The notes: generated by a model from the sequence alone, not told the origin. DNA of 64,000 nucleotides from Paenibacillus borealis (GCF_000758665.1 NZ_CP009285.1:4588001-4652000), one strand, 5' to 3'. Numbered from the stretch's first letter, positions 52,288 to 61,721 are shown. A program made the numbers and translations.

Positions 52288-52632
52288 ATGAAAAGAAAGC
52301 TATTGGTAGGACTTTTATCAATTGCAACATGTTTTTCTTTAGGATCAACTTCTTTCGCCTCTAGTGTCTCCACCGATCAGGTAACTACTTCTTCGCTTTC
52401 GGAATCTACCCAATTATCAACAAATGCTGTATTTCAGGCAACTATCAATCTTAAAGCTGGTGAAATGGTTTATGTAACCGGCTACAGTTTTTGGTATGTA
52501 TATAATGATGACTATTGTGTCGATTTTTCACAAGCAGGTTTAATCGTTGGTTCAAGACCGGGAACCAGCATCATTGGTGCTGATTTTGGTAATGGAAATA
52601 TAATGCACTACACAGTTGTTGTAACAGAATAA
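52288..52632 (+). CDS. Small secreted protein of unknown function
   Basis: 114 residues. A clear signal peptide MKRKLLVGLLSIATCFSLGS... with a likely cut after SFA (about 25), a Ser/Thr-rich linker, then a beta-rich domain of about 65 residues with aromatic-rich YVTGYSFWYVYNDDYC and GNIMHYTVVVTE at the end. No family recognised; the fold could be a small Ig-like or BACON-like domain. AGGAGG lies about 10 nt before the ATG. AT-rich compared with surrounding genes. A terminator follows at 52646. Confidence 0.75.
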   Translation: MKRKLLVGLLSIATCFSLGSTSFASSVSTDQVTTSSLSESTQLSTNAVFQATINLKAGEMVYVTGYSFWYVYNDDYCVDFSQAGLIVGSRPGTSIIGADFGNGNIMHYTVVVTE

Positions 52633-52645
52633 TTAATAATATGTA

Positions 52646-52675
52646 AAGCCCCTCCGTTCGCAGGGGCTTATTTTC
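52646..52675 (+). terminator. Rho-independent terminator of small secreted protein gene
   Basis: AAGCCCCT (52646-52653) and AGGGGCTT (52662-52669) with an 8-nt loop, followed by ATTTTC. Confidence 0.85.
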
Positions 52676-52723
52676 TGAACGCTCTATATCCAAACATTTG
52701 TATTAAGGGAGGATCGAATCATT

Positions 52724-52921
52724 ATGAATAAGCGATGCATAGCAGGATTACTAAGTATTTCTGCATGTTTCACTTTAGATTCTAAAAATTTTAAAGCTGA
52801 TACTAAAATTACCGCTTTTAATACGATCTTTCCCACTATTCCTTACGTATCCACTCAATCCATTTATGCTAAAGGTATTGTGTTACATAAGCAGGTCGAT
52901 TCGGGTCTGTTAGAACCCTAA
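52724..52921 (+). pseudogene. Truncated paralogue of the small secreted protein gene
   Basis: A 65-codon ORF beginning MNKRCIAGLLSISACFTLDS, clearly related to the signal peptide of the preceding protein (MKRKLLVGLLSIATCFSLGS). After about residue 22 no similarity remains. The last ten codons run through the terminator hairpin at 52893-52933. AGGGAGG precedes the ATG. It may be a decayed copy or a short secreted peptide; the overlap with the terminator favours decay. Confidence 0.5.
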
Positions 52922-52933
52922 TCGACCTCTTTT
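52893..52933 (+). terminator. Rho-independent terminator overlapping the small ORF end
   Basis: AGGTCGATT (52893-52901) and AATCGACCT (52920-52928), inner GGGT/ACCC, then CTTTT. The stop codon of the upstream ORF (52919-52921) is inside the stem. Confidence 0.75.
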
Positions 52934-52944
52934 CCCCATAAACC

Positions 52945-54648
52945 TTAGACCACGCTCACCCGCGCTACAGTCTCACTAATATCAATCAATTCTTTAGTCC
53001 CCGCTCTGCGGTCCATATATTCAACCTTCTGTTCTGCTGCTCCCTTACCCACAACCAGAGCAACCGGAATTCCGATCAGCTCGGAATCCTTGAACTTGAC
53101 CCCGGCACGTTCGTCCCGGTCATCCAGCAGCGTCTCAATGCCGATAGCAGTAAGCTGTGCGTACAAGGCTTCAGCAACCTCACGCTGGCCCTCATCCTTC
53201 ACGGACATCAGCAGAATGTGAACCGTATAAGGTGCTATGGCCGCCGGCCAGATCAGACCTTGATCATCATGATTCTGCTCCGCCACCGATGACAGGAGCC
53301 GCGAAATGCCGATACCATAGCAGCCCATCACCATAGGCTGACTCCGCCCCGCTGCATCTAAGAAGGTCGCCCCAAGCTTCTCGCTATAGACTGTGCCGAG
53401 CTTGAAGACATGCCCTACCTCAATCCCCTGATGAAACACCAGCTTCCCTTCGCCACACACCGGACAGATATCGCCTGTAGCAGCATTGCGGAAATCCCCA
53501 ACATGCGTAAGCAGGAAGTCTCGGCCGGGCACAACACCGCGCAGATGGTAATCCTTCTCTCCGGCACCTGTGACCGCCTCTGCCATACCGGCAACAGCCG
53601 CGTCTACAAGAATTGTCAGCGATAACCCGGCCGGACCGACAAAACCGCTCCCGACCCCGGCCGCCGCCTGCACACTATCATATTCGGCCAGTGCGATTTC
53701 ACCGCAGCCCAGATATTTCTGCACCTTGAGCTCGTTAACCTCATGATCTCCCCGGACCAATACAGCAAAGTTCTTGCCGCCGTCTGTGTAGATTAACGTT
53801 TTGATAATGTCCTGAGGCTTGATCTGACTCTCCTGCTCCAGCTGCTGGATCGTCTTCTGATTAGGCGTGTGGAACTTTACCGGTGCAGGAATGCCGCTGA
53901 AATCCTGCTCCTCAAATGCATCTCCGCTGTGCACTTCAGCCTGTTCTATATTCGCAGCATAGTCGCAGATGGAGCAGACAGCCACAGTATCTTCGCCGAT
54001 TTCTGATAAAGCCATGAATTCGTGATTCTGGCCTTTTCCGCCGATGGCTCCGGCATTGGCCTGCACTGCACGGTATGTCAGGCTGCAGCGGTCCAGTATC
54101 CGCCCGTAGGCATTGTACATCTGCTCATAAGCCAGATCCAGCCCCTCCCAGCCCGTGTCAAAAGAGTAGGCATCCTTCATGAGGAACTCCCTGCCCCGCA
54201 GTAGCCCCGAACGGGGACGGCGTTCATCACGGAACTTCGTCTGAATCTGATACACGATAAGCGGAAGCCTGCGGTAGGAGCTAATCTCATCCCTTACAAG
54301 TGTTGTCACTACTTCTTCATGGGTAGGCCCCAGCACAAATTCCCGCTCATGACGGTCCTGGAGCTTCATAAGCTCCTTGCCGTACACGTCGTAACGTTCC
54401 GATTCTTTCCAGAGCTCTGCGGGCTGCAGAGAAGGCATAAGCAGCTCCTGCGCTCCAGAGGCATCCATTTCTTCACGGACGATGTTCTCAATCTTGCGGA
54501 GTACCCGCCGCCCCAGCGGCATATATGTATACACTCCTGCCGCCAGCTGGCGGATATAACCCGCACGCAGCAGCAGCTGGTGACTCACTGTCTCTGCTTC
54601 AGCAGGGGCTTCGCGGAGAGTTGTGACGAATAAATTGGTTTGGCGCAT
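52945..54648 (-). CDS. proS: Prolyl-tRNA synthetase, ProS type with editing domain
   Basis: 567 residues. Opening MRQTNLFVTTLREAPAEAE, class II motif 2 region FRDERRPRSGLLRGREFLMKD (shortened here), an inserted YbaK-like editing domain between motifs 2 and 3 (about 225-405), motif 3 in VMGCYGIGISRLL, and an anticodon domain at the C-terminus (about 465-560). Charges tRNA-Pro and clears mis-acylated Ala-tRNA-Pro. The ATG at 54648 has AAAGAGG 9 nt upstream; the longer ORF to 54726 reads through the T-box terminator and is rejected. Controlled by the T-box upstream. Confidence 0.96.
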   Translation of the reverse strand: MRQTNLFVTTLREAPAEAETVSHQLLLRAGYIRQLAAGVYTYMPLGRRVLRKIENIVREEMDASGAQELLMPSLQPAELWKESERYDVYGKELMKLQDRHEREFVLGPTHEEVVTTLVRDEISSYRRLPLIVYQIQTKFRDERRPRSGLLRGREFLMKDAYSFDTGWEGLDLAYEQMYNAYGRILDRCSLTYRAVQANAGAIGGKGQNHEFMALSEIGEDTVAVCSICDYAANIEQAEVHSGDAFEEQDFSGIPAPVKFHTPNQKTIQQLEQESQIKPQDIIKTLIYTDGGKNFAVLVRGDHEVNELKVQKYLGCGEIALAEYDSVQAAAGVGSGFVGPAGLSLTILVDAAVAGMAEAVTGAGEKDYHLRGVVPGRDFLLTHVGDFRNAATGDICPVCGEGKLVFHQGIEVGHVFKLGTVYSEKLGATFLDAAGRSQPMVMGCYGIGISRLLSSVAEQNHDDQGLIWPAAIAPYTVHILLMSVKDEGQREVAEALYAQLTAIGIETLLDDRDERAGVKFKDSELIGIPVALVVGKGAAEQKVEYMDRRAGTKELIDISETVARVSVV

Positions 54649-54713
54649 AGTGATCAGCCTCTTTCTTTCGATAAATGTTGTTAGTGTCCAGCTTAATAAC
54701 TCCATAAGGACGC

Positions 54714-54970
54714 AAAAAAGACGCATCCGTCAGGGACGAATGCGTCGTGTTACCACCCTGGTTCAACCGCCACTCATAGCCTGGCGATCCTCAAATCCGG
54801 ATAACGGCCGGGGCCGGCAGCATTATGCCTATCGCCATAAGCTGCAGCTTCCAAGGCAGGGTATGCCTCACACGCACTTGAGGGACCTTTCAGCCGGTGA
54901 ATCCCCTCTCTGTTCTGGCGGGTACGGAAACATAGATCCTTGGTCAACGCTTTGTACACTATAAATATTG
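54714..54970 (-). promoter_or_regulatory. T-box leader (tRNA-Pro-responsive) of proS
   Basis: On the complement: AGGGTGGTAACACG (54746-54759) is the conserved T-box that pairs with uncharged tRNA ends, followed by the terminator GACGCATTCGTC / GACGGATGCGTC and TTTTTT (54714-54746). Stem I is closed by CCAAGG (54938-54943) and CCTTGG (54851-54856). CCT (54858-54860) lies just before its 3' strand, followed by G, and is the inferred proline specifier codon. Uncharged tRNA-Pro should favour antitermination. Confidence 0.93.
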
Positions 54971-54975
54971 TACTT

Positions 54976-55004
54976 AATCTATACGATATTTCGGCACCCG
55001 TCAA
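54976..55004 (-). promoter_or_regulatory. SigA-type promoter of the proS T-box transcript
   Basis: On the complement: -35 TTGACG (54999-55004), 17-nt spacer (54982-54998), -10 TAGATT (54976-54981), just upstream of the T-box leader. Confidence 0.65.
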
Positions 55005-55112
55005 GCCCGTACTGAAAAAACACAATTCTGTTGAAATTCAACATTTTGTAAATTGTATCCCCTTTCATTCGCGAAAAGTTATGATGCAATTAAATATTTT
55101 TTTCAAACGGTT

Positions 55113-55139
55113 TAAGATATGAAAAAACTGTGTCGATAA
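55113..55139 (+). promoter_or_regulatory. Candidate sigma-D promoter of the MCP gene
   Basis: TAAG (55113-55116), 15-nt spacer, GTCGATAA (55132-55139). This agrees with the Bacillus sigma-D pattern TAAA-N15-GCCGATAT at most positions and lies 88 bp before the MCP start, as expected for a motility/chemotaxis gene. Confidence 0.5.
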
Positions 55140-55226
55140 ACCGAATATATGAATAGAGTTATTCAGAGAAACGGCGATATTTCAGATAGAAGCCGATTTC
55201 CATGTATCCGAGGGGGAACCATTCCA

Positions 55227-57227
55227 ATGTCCAAATCCGTCAACCGTTCTAAACGAAAATCCAAGTCAGGGTCGCTGCAAAGAAAAATGATGATCCTATT
55301 CAGTATTATGCTGGTGATCCCCATCCTGCTCGTAAGTACTTTCTCCTATTTCAGTGCAAACAAGCAATTAAAGACCAAAATGCAGGATGCTACCCATTCC
55401 AGTGTGGATCTGGTCGCAAGTACAATTGACGAATATGTTTCAGCCGCAATGCGAAATGTAGAGCTGTTAAGCCAGCAGATTAATTCTTCAGATATTGATG
55501 CCAATTCGCCAGAAACGCGTACATTGATCGAATTGTTCATGAAGGCGCATCCCGAGCTGGAAATCCTTACGGTGGGCAATAATCAGGGAGCCTGGATGAA
55601 AGCCCCGGACCCCGGGAAGCAGGAGTATGATCCGCGCACCAGAGACTGGTATAAGGCAACCATGCTGAATCCCGGTAAAATTACGATTATCGATCCTTTT
55701 GTCTCAGCAACAACCGGCAACTATACGCTCTTTATCTCGGAAACGCTGAAAGATGGCCAGGGTGCTATTACGACCAGCCTCAATCTGAAAGCCTTAGGCG
55801 AGAAAATCAACAAGACTACCCCAGGGGAAACGGGTTATTTCTATATTGTCGACCGGAATCATAAGTTCGTTTCTCATCCTGTAAAAGCAGCAGGTGACGA
55901 TGTAGCAGACTATGTAGTGGAGATGCTGGTTAATGACAGCGGGGATCTGAACTATACCAATCCGGATTCAGGTATGGACATGCGGGGTTACTATACGACT
56001 GATGCGAATACCGGATTCAAGATTGTCGGCATCCTTCCGACCAAAGAATTCTCAGATGCCACGCAGCCTATTATTAATACAGGAGTAATTGTACTGGCCG
56101 TGTCTCTGATCGTCAGTATGACCTTAATGTTCCTGATCATCCGCTCCATCACGAACCCGATCCGCAGTCTCAACCGTTCCGCACAGCGGGTGAGTGAAGG
56201 GTATCTGAATGAACAGATTCACATTAAACGGTCGGATGAAATCGGCCAGCTGGCAGAGAATTATAACTTGATGGTAGGCTCACTGCGCAGCATCGTTTCT
56301 GATATTTCAGACACTTCAGCACAACTGGCTTCTTCAAGCCAGCAACTTACAGCTACGACTGAAGAGAATTCCAAAGCTACTGCTTATGTGACCGAACTGG
56401 TCCAGCAGTCAACTGAAGGTGCTGAAACACAGACTTCAGCGATGGCTGAAACCTCGCGGGCGATGGAGGAGATGTCTTCAGGTATTCAAAAAATCGCTGA
56501 AGCGGCAGCCACAATTGTCGATTCATCCGCAAATACAGAAGCTGACGTGCTTAGCGGCAGCCTCAAGATCGAACAGGTCAGCCGGCAAATGGATGCCATC
56601 CGCACATCCACCCATCACTCCTCCGAGCTGATCGGACAATTAAACGGCCTGAATACCGATGTATCGGCGATGAGCAGCGCGATTGCGGCCATTGCCGTGC
56701 AGACTAACCTGCTGTCCCTGAACGCCGGAATTGAAGCCGCCCGGGCCGGAGAACATGGCAGAGGCTTCGCCGTAGTCGCCACAGAGGTACGGAAGCTGGC
56801 GGATCAATCGAAAAATACAGCCGGAGATATCCAGGACACACTGCTCCAGATGACCAAGCTAATTGATCAGACCTATGAAGCCATCCGTCATACGGTAGCC
56901 GCTGATGTAGATTTGGGCATTCAGGTTACTGCTGAAGCTAAAGAAGCATTCATCAGCATCGAGCACTCCACTACCAAAATCAACAGCCAGCTGCATGACA
57001 TCTCGGCCATTACCGAGCAGATGTCTGCCGGCGCGCAGGAGGTCGCTGCTTCCGTTCATGAGATTTCCGGCATCTCGCGTTCAACTTCAGATGCATTCCA
57101 GAGCGTAACAGCGGCAACAGAGCAGCAGCTTGCCTCCATGGAAGAAATCTCCTCCTCCTCCACTGAGCTGTCCAAGATGGCCGGAGATCTGCAGCATAAG
57201 ATCGATCGTTTCAAGCTGGAGGACTAA
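55227..57227 (+). CDS. Methyl-accepting chemotaxis protein with dCache sensor
   Basis: 666 residues. TM1 (about 22-42), a large extracytoplasmic dCache domain (about 43-285, with [11 protein letters not shown] and [16 protein letters not shown]), TM2 (about 287-310), HAMP (about 311-365), methylation helices and the signalling tip [20 protein letters not shown] with [16 protein letters not shown]. It detects small extracellular ligands and controls CheA. GAGGGGG lies about 10 nt before the ATG at 55227; an ATG at 55149 is upstream of the ribosome site and disfavoured. A terminator that should have followed is split by an IS element. Confidence 0.93.
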   Translation: MSKSVNRSKRKSKSGSLQRKMMILFSIMLVIPILLVSTFSYFSANKQLKTKMQDATHSSVDLVASTIDEYVSAAMRNVELLSQQINSSDIDANSPETRTLIELFMKAHPELEILTVGNNQGAWMKAPDPGKQEYDPRTRDWYKATMLNPGKITIIDPFVSATTGNYTLFISETLKDGQGAITTSLNLKALGEKINKTTPGETGYFYIVDRNHKFVSHPVKAAGDDVADYVVEMLVNDSGDLNYTNPDSGMDMRGYYTTDANTGFKIVGILPTKEFSDATQPIINTGVIVLAVSLIVSMTLMFLIIRSITNPIRSLNRSAQRVSEGYLNEQIHIKRSDEIGQLAENYNLMVGSLRSIVSDISDTSAQLASSSQQLTATTEENSKATAYVTELVQQSTEGAETQTSAMAETSRAMEEMSSGIQKIAEAAATIVDSSANTEADVLSGSLKIEQVSRQMDAIRTSTHHSSELIGQLNGLNTDVSAMSSAIAAIAVQTNLLSLNAGIEAARAGEHGRGFAVVATEVRKLADQSKNTAGDIQDTLLQMTKLIDQTYEAIRHTVAADVDLGIQVTAEAKEAFISIEHSTTKINSQLHDISAITEQMSAGAQEVAASVHEISGISRSTSDAFQSVTAATEQQLASMEEISSSSTELSKMAGDLQHKIDRFKLED

Positions 57228-57302
57228 ATACTCTGACTTGATACGTATACCCAGAAGGAAAGAAGCACATCGTACGACTGTCATTCTGCCGTATAGCAGC
57301 AC

Positions 57303-57317
57303 AAAAAAGCCGTCTCC
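57303..57317. terminator. Left half of a terminator interrupted by IS insertion
   Basis: AAAAAAGCCGTCTCC, the left arm whose partner GGAGACGGCTTTTT lies at 58631-58644 on the other side of the IS3 element. Confidence 0.8.
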
Positions 57318-57353
57318 TGGTCATACCCCTGTCAAGTAGACAGATGAAAAAAG

Positions 57354-58217
57354 CTATGCAGCCAGCGCGTGCCGATACTCAATCGGTGCGCGCTGTTTGA
57401 GTTTGGCCTGAAATCGCTGGTAGTTATAAAAGTAGATATATTCCTCGACGGCTTGATGGATCTCCGCTTCTGATTTACACTGGTGAAGATACAACTTCTC
57501 TGTTTTGAGATGCGAAAAGAAGGATTCGATGCATGCGTTATCTAGGCAGGTTGCTTTGCGAGAGTGGCTGCCTTTGACGCCGAATGCCTCTAATCGTGTG
57601 TTGTACGCCTGAGACGTATATTGGAAGCCTTGGTCCGAATGGAGTACGGCTTCCGAGACGTCTCTTTTTCGTGTCCACTGCTCCACCGTATCTAGGACCA
57701 ATTTCACATCGTTACGGTCGGAAATTTGCCAAGCGACAATCTCATTGTTAAAGAGATCCTGAATGGCGGACAGATAATAAAATTGGGTGCCATCTGAGAT
57801 ATACGTAATATCGGTGACGAGCTTCTGTTGAGGGCCAATGGCATGAAACTTACGCTTCAATCGGTTCGGATACACCACGGATGGAGTATAGCTGGAACGA
57901 TTTCGTTTCTTTCGGATCACCGATTGGATTGACAATTCTTTCATCATTCGTCCTACCTTTTTATGATTGACGAGGTAACCTGCTTCCCACAGAGCTGTCC
58001 GCATTCGAGGGTATCCGAAAAAGGGATGTGCCAGGTGAATGGCTACCATGTGCTCTTTAATTTCATGATCCCGCGCGCGTACTTCGACCTGTCGTGATCG
58101 TGTGGCGCGCCACTTGTAATAACTGGCCCTAGGGAGTCCTGCAATGGCCAATAGGCGTGTAACGCCGTGTAGGTCACGCAGCTCCTCGATAATTTGGTAA
58201 TTGTCCTGTGATTTCAA
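57354..58217 (-). CDS. IS3-family transposase OrfB (DDE integrase domain)
   Basis: 287 residues. An HTH_21 region (about 40-95, HMVAIHLAHPFFGYPRMRTA) precedes the rve integrase core: Asp in VTDITYISDGTQ (about 139), Asp in HSDQGFQYTS (about 199), Glu in DNACIESFFSHLKTE (about 235). TTG start at 58217 with AAAGGAG upstream, overlapping the OrfA stop by 4 nt. It can be made alone by coupling or as an OrfAB fusion by -1 frameshifting at 58247-58253. Confidence 0.94.
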   Translation of the reverse strand: MKSQDNYQIIEELRDLHGVTRLLAIAGLPRASYYKWRATRSRQVEVRARDHEIKEHMVAIHLAHPFFGYPRMRTALWEAGYLVNHKKVGRMMKELSIQSVIRKKRNRSSYTPSVVYPNRLKRKFHAIGPQQKLVTDITYISDGTQFYYLSAIQDLFNNEIVAWQISDRNDVKLVLDTVEQWTRKRDVSEAVLHSDQGFQYTSQAYNTRLEAFGVKGSHSRKATCLDNACIESFFSHLKTEKLYLHQCKSEAEIHQAVEEYIYFYNYQRFQAKLKQRAPIEYRHALAA

Positions 58218-58531
58218 TTTCTCTCCTTTACTAGATTTGGATACCGCTTTTTTAAGTAGTCGACCTGCGCTTTCAAGTAATCCCGCTCTTCTTCAATGCT
58301 GGCAAACGTCGTACGGGAGCGTCCTTTTATAGGACTGGATATGCCCTTACGGGTATCGAACGCTTCCCCATTTTGGTACTTCCTCACCCACACTTTCAGT
58401 TGGGTCCTGTTCCGAATCCCCAACATTTCTGCCACTACATTATAACTGGCGGATCCCTCCAGATACTCCCTGACCGCCGCCATCTTGAAATCCTCCGTAT
58501 ACTGTTGAAATACTTGACCTTTTCTGGCCAT
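58214..58531 (-). CDS. IS3-family transposase OrfA
   Basis: 105 residues. N-terminal HTH of the transposase_8 type: FKMAAVREYLEGSASYNVVA, MLGIRNRTQLKVWVRKY. A leucine-rich coiled segment (EERDYLKAQVDYLKKRY) follows. Binds the element ends. The gene ends 4 nt inside OrfB. The heptamer A-AAA-AAG lies about 12 codons before the stop. Confidence 0.93.
   Translation of the reverse strand: MARKGQVFQQYTEDFKMAAVREYLEGSASYNVVAEMLGIRNRTQLKVWVRKYQNGEAFDTRKGISSPIKGRSRTTFASIEEERDYLKAQVDYLKKRYPNLVKERN
58247..58253 (-). other. Programmed -1 frameshift site in the IS3 element
   Basis: On the complement the OrfA reading is TTA AAA AAG, giving the slippery heptamer A-AAA-AAG. After a -1 shift the frame stays open and joins OrfB without a stop. 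A ribosome-binding-like AAAGGAG follows about 20 nt downstream, where it would also start OrfB. Confidence 0.8.
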
Positions 58532-58630
58532 AAAAATATCCCCTCCAAGTTTACTCGTTCCTAATCATAACATTAGGTTTTTTACGAGTGTCTACTTGAA
58601 GGGGATAATACCACTCCCAGACAAAATGCG

Positions 58631-58644
58631 GGAGACGGCTTTTT
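58631..58644. terminator. Right half of a terminator interrupted by IS insertion
   Basis: GGAGACGGCTTTTT, complementary to the left arm at 57303-57317. In the uninterrupted locus the two would form the terminator between the MCP gene and gltD. Confidence 0.8.
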
Positions 58645-58661
58645 CATGCATTTTATTAAGT

Positions 58662-60149
58662 TTAGACAAGCACCGTCGAACCCATCAGGTAGCGGTCCAC
58701 TTCACGTGCCGCTTCACGGCCCTCATTGATGGCCCATACGACAAGACTCTGTCCACGGCGCATATCTCCGGCTGCGAATACTTTATCCACATTGGTATTG
58801 AATTTGCCGTAACGGGCCTTTACATTGCTGCGGCGGTCTGTATCCAGCTTGAGTTCCCCGATAATATCCTGCTCCGGTCCGTCAAAGCCGATCGCGATCA
58901 GCGCAAGCTGAGCGGGATAGACAGCCTCTGTTCCCGGAACCGGCTGGTAGATCTTCCGTCCGGTCTCATCCACCATACGGCGGATCTGCACAGTGTGCAG
59001 CTCCTTGAGGTTGCCTTCTTCATCGCCTACAAACTTCGTAGTCATGATGGAGAATTCGCGCGGATCTTCACCGAAGACTGCCTTGGCTTCCTGCTGGGCA
59101 TAATCCAGTGTATAGACATTGGGGAATTGCGGCCACGGGTTGGCAATCGGATCACGCTCCAGCGGTGCCTTGTCATGTGTACCGAACTGGGTAATGCTGC
59201 TACAGCCGTGACGCAGCGAGGTAGCCACGCAGTCGGAACCCGTGTCACCGCCGCCCAGCACGATAACATCCTTGCCGGCAGCGGATACATAGTTGCCATC
59301 CTCCAGATTGGAATTCAGATAGCTCTTAATGGTTCCATTCAGGTAATCCATAGCGTACATTACGCCATTCAGCTCATTGCCTTCTACGTTGAAGCGTCTT
59401 GCTTTGGTCGCTCCGCCGCAGAGTACAACGGCATCATATTCATCCACCAGCTGCTGTGCCGGGATATCTTTGCCGATTTCCGTGTTCACTACGAACTGGA
59501 TGCCTTCAGCTGCCAGCAGATCCACACGGCGCTGCACAACACGTTTGTCCAGCTTCATAGTAGGGATACCATACATCAGCAGACCGCCGATGCGGTCACT
59601 GCGCTCAAAAACCGTTACGGTATGGCCCGCTTTGTTCAGCTGAGCTGCTGCTGCCAGACCTGCCGGCCCGGAGCCGACAATGGCAACCCGTTTGCCTGTG
59701 CGTTTCTCCGGAGGGTTCGGGACAACCCAGCCCTCTTCGAAGCCTTTGTCCACGATCGCCAGCTCAATGGTCTTAATCGTGACTGGCTGGCCAATCAGGC
59801 CGACGGTACAGGAACCTTCACAAGGTGCAGGACAGATGCTGCCGGTAAATTCCGGGAAGTTATTCGTTTTGTGCAGGCGTTCCAGAGCTTCCTTCCACAA
59901 TCCCCGGTAGACGAGATTATTCCATTCCGGAATGAGATTATGCACAGGACAGCCTGAGGTTCCCCCGCTCATATCCACGCCAGTATGGCAATAAGGTGTT
60001 CCGCAATCCATACAGCGGGCACCCTGGGTCCGAAGCTCGTCCTCGGTCAGATGCTCATGGAACTCTTCCCAATCCTTTATGCGCTGCTCGGGATCGCGGT
60101 CCCCTGGGAGCTGGCGCTTATACTCCATAAATCCAGTAGGTGTAGACAT
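58662..60149 (-). CDS. gltD: Glutamate synthase (NADPH), small subunit GltD
   Basis: 495 residues. N-terminal Fe-S region [12 protein letters not shown] (about 44-55), [16 protein letters not shown] and [16 protein letters not shown] loop [16 protein letters not shown] (about 150-165), NADPH loop [16 protein letters not shown], and the ending [20 protein letters not shown]. Passes electrons from NADPH to the large subunit, which makes glutamate from glutamine and 2-oxoglutarate. The ATG at 60149 has GGGGGAAA 7 nt upstream. The large subunit gene is not next to it in this window. Confidence 0.95.
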   Translation of the reverse strand: MSTPTGFMEYKRQLPGDRDPEQRIKDWEEFHEHLTEDELRTQGARCMDCGTPYCHTGVDMSGGTSGCPVHNLIPEWNNLVYRGLWKEALERLHKTNNFPEFTGSICPAPCEGSCTVGLIGQPVTIKTIELAIVDKGFEEGWVVPNPPEKRTGKRVAIVGSGPAGLAAAAQLNKAGHTVTVFERSDRIGGLLMYGIPTMKLDKRVVQRRVDLLAAEGIQFVVNTEIGKDIPAQQLVDEYDAVVLCGGATKARRFNVEGNELNGVMYAMDYLNGTIKSYLNSNLEDGNYVSAAGKDVIVLGGGDTGSDCVATSLRHGCSSITQFGTHDKAPLERDPIANPWPQFPNVYTLDYAQQEAKAVFGEDPREFSIMTTKFVGDEEGNLKELHTVQIRRMVDETGRKIYQPVPGTEAVYPAQLALIAIGFDGPEQDIIGELKLDTDRRSNVKARYGKFNTNVDKVFAAGDMRRGQSLVVWAINEGREAAREVDRYLMGSTVLV

Positions 60150-60386
60150 ATATACGTTTCCCCCATCCGTTCTCTTCGTGTTGATGTATAGTACACTATA
60201 GCATACCCGCGGCAAAATTATATCTAATGCAGCGTAGGTGAAGTACCTGCATATTTTATACTACCCTTGTGAAATATCATTTCTAATTTTAATTATAGTA
60301 GCATTCAATACTTTCGCACTGTAATGGATTAATATGCTGATTATTTGTACTATTTCACATCTTGTGTCAGAGAAAACGCTTTTTCG

Positions 60387-60878
60387 TTACTCCCTGCGTT
60401 CATATACAAAAAATCTGTAATCATATGGATTCTGCTCATTGCGGATCCCCTGTGTACTTGAGATTTCGTTCCACAGACTCCAGTCGACCTCAGGAAACTT
60501 CGTATCGCCCTCAATATCAGCATAAATCCGTGTAACCTGCAGCTTATCGGCATAAGGCAGCATCAGGCTGTAAATCTCGGCCCCGCCGATAACCATCAGC
60601 TCCTCCTCTTTACGGCCTTCTGCCAGGGCTTCTTCCAGCGAATACACGACCTCCGCACCTTCCGGCGCAAAGCTGTGGTCCCGGGTCAGAATCAGGCTGG
60701 TGCGCCCCTTGAGCGGTTTGCCGCCCAGGGACTCCCATGTCTTGCGGCCCATCAGCATTTTTTTGCCGAGAGTCTCAGCTTTGAAATAAGCGAAGTCCAG
60801 CGGCAAATGCCAGGGCATATCGTTGTTCTTACCTATTACACCATTCGAGGCCATCGCCCAAATCATGGTGATACTCAT
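60387..60878 (-). CDS. folA: Dihydrofolate reductase
   Basis: 163 residues. Opening ITMIWAMASNGVIGKNNDMPWHLPLDFAYFK (segment split here: IWAMASNGVIG, DMPWHLP) holds the substrate-binding Met20-like loop and the acidic residue Asp/Trp pair. GRKTWESLGGKPLKGR is the NADPH phosphate site, and VIGGAEIYSLMLPYAD is the second cofactor loop. Reduces dihydrofolate to tetrahydrofolate. GAGGG lies 7 nt before the ATG. It follows thyA with a 48-bp gap, an obvious functional pair. Confidence 0.95.
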   Translation of the reverse strand: MSITMIWAMASNGVIGKNNDMPWHLPLDFAYFKAETLGKKMLMGRKTWESLGGKPLKGRTSLILTRDHSFAPEGAEVVYSLEEALAEGRKEEELMVIGGAEIYSLMLPYADKLQVTRIYADIEGDTKFPEVDWSLWNEISSTQGIRNEQNPYDYRFFVYERRE

Positions 60879-60926
60879 ATTTATGCCCTCATTTCCATGA
60901 AATCATAGATTTGATCTTGGACAGAG

Positions 60927-61721
60927 TTAGATAGCGACCGGTGCTTTGATCCCCGGATGATAGACATAGTCCTCAAACTCGAAATCCTCAAAGGTATAAT
61001 CAAATATACTGTCAGGAACTCTGCGGATGTTAAGCTTCGGTAAGGCATACGGCTCCCGCGCCAGCTGTGTGGCCACTTGCTCCATATGATTTGTATATAT
61101 GTGCACATCGCCGCCGGACCAGACAAAGTCACCAACCTCAAGTCCTGTCTGCTGGGCCACCATATGGGTGAGCAGCGCGTAGCTGGCAATGTTAAAAGGA
61201 AGCCCCAGAAACGTGTCCACAGAACGCATGGTAAGCATACAGGAGAGCTTCCCGTCCGCTACATAGAACTGAAACACAAAATGGCATGGCGGAAGCTTCA
61301 TCTCTTCAATCTCGCCTACATTCCAGGCACTGACGATATGACGGCGCGAATCCGGATTATGCTTAATCGACTCAATGACATTCGCTATCTGATCAATATG
61401 GCGTCCGTCCTTGCTCTCCCAGGCCCGCCACTGCGAACCATATACCGGTCCCAGCTCACCGTTCTCATCGGCCCATTCATCCCAGATGGAGACTCCATTC
61501 TCCTTCAGGTATGAAGTGTTGGTATCCCCTTTAAGGAACCAGAGAAGTTCATGCACCACCGATTTCAGATGGATGCGCTTGGTGGTCATCAGCGGAAATC
61601 CCTTCGACAGATCGAAACGGAGCTGACGCCCGAATACAGACACTGTGCCTGTGCCGGTCCGGTCGCCTTTGGCTGTACCGTTGTCCAGTATGTCCTGCAA
61701 TAAATCCAAGTAATTACGCAA
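60927..61721 (-). CDS. thyA: Thymidylate synthase ThyA
   Basis: 264 residues, exactly the usual ThyA length. [33 protein letters not shown], active-site Cys in [12 protein letters not shown] (about 146), substrate loops [18 protein letters not shown] and [12 protein letters not shown]. Converts dUMP to dTMP using methylene-THF. The TTG at 61721 gives [12 protein letters not shown] and has GGGGTG 9 nt upstream. A GTG at 61733 would add four residues and has no site. Confidence 0.95.
   Translation of the reverse strand: MRNYLDLLQDILDNGTAKGDRTGTGTVSVFGRQLRFDLSKGFPLMTTKRIHLKSVVHELLWFLKGDTNTSYLKENGVSIWDEWADENGELGPVYGSQWRAWESKDGRHIDQIANVIESIKHNPDSRRHIVSAWNVGEIEEMKLPPCHFVFQFYVADGKLSCMLTMRSVDTFLGLPFNIASYALLTHMVAQQTGLEVGDFVWSGGDVHIYTNHMEQVATQLAREPYALPKLNIRRVPDSIFDYTFEDFEFEDYVYHPGIKAPVAI

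Larger units (their letters stand above)
57326..58604 (-). mobile_element. Complete IS3-family insertion sequence (1279 bp)
   Basis: The element is bounded by imperfect inverted repeats, CCCCTGTCAAGTAGACA (57326-57342) and TGTCTACTTGAAGGGG (58589-58604), and flanked by a 3-bp target duplication ATA (57323-57325 and 58605-58607), typical of IS3. It encodes OrfA and OrfB on the complement with an A6G slippery site. All transposase residues look intact, so it may be active. It sits inside a terminator between the MCP gene and gltD. Confidence 0.93.

Noticed and set aside
58596..59957. 453-codon plus-strand ORF opposite gltD
   Set aside because: It is entirely antisense to a clear GltD with intact motifs and lacks a ribosome site; its protein shows no recognisable family.
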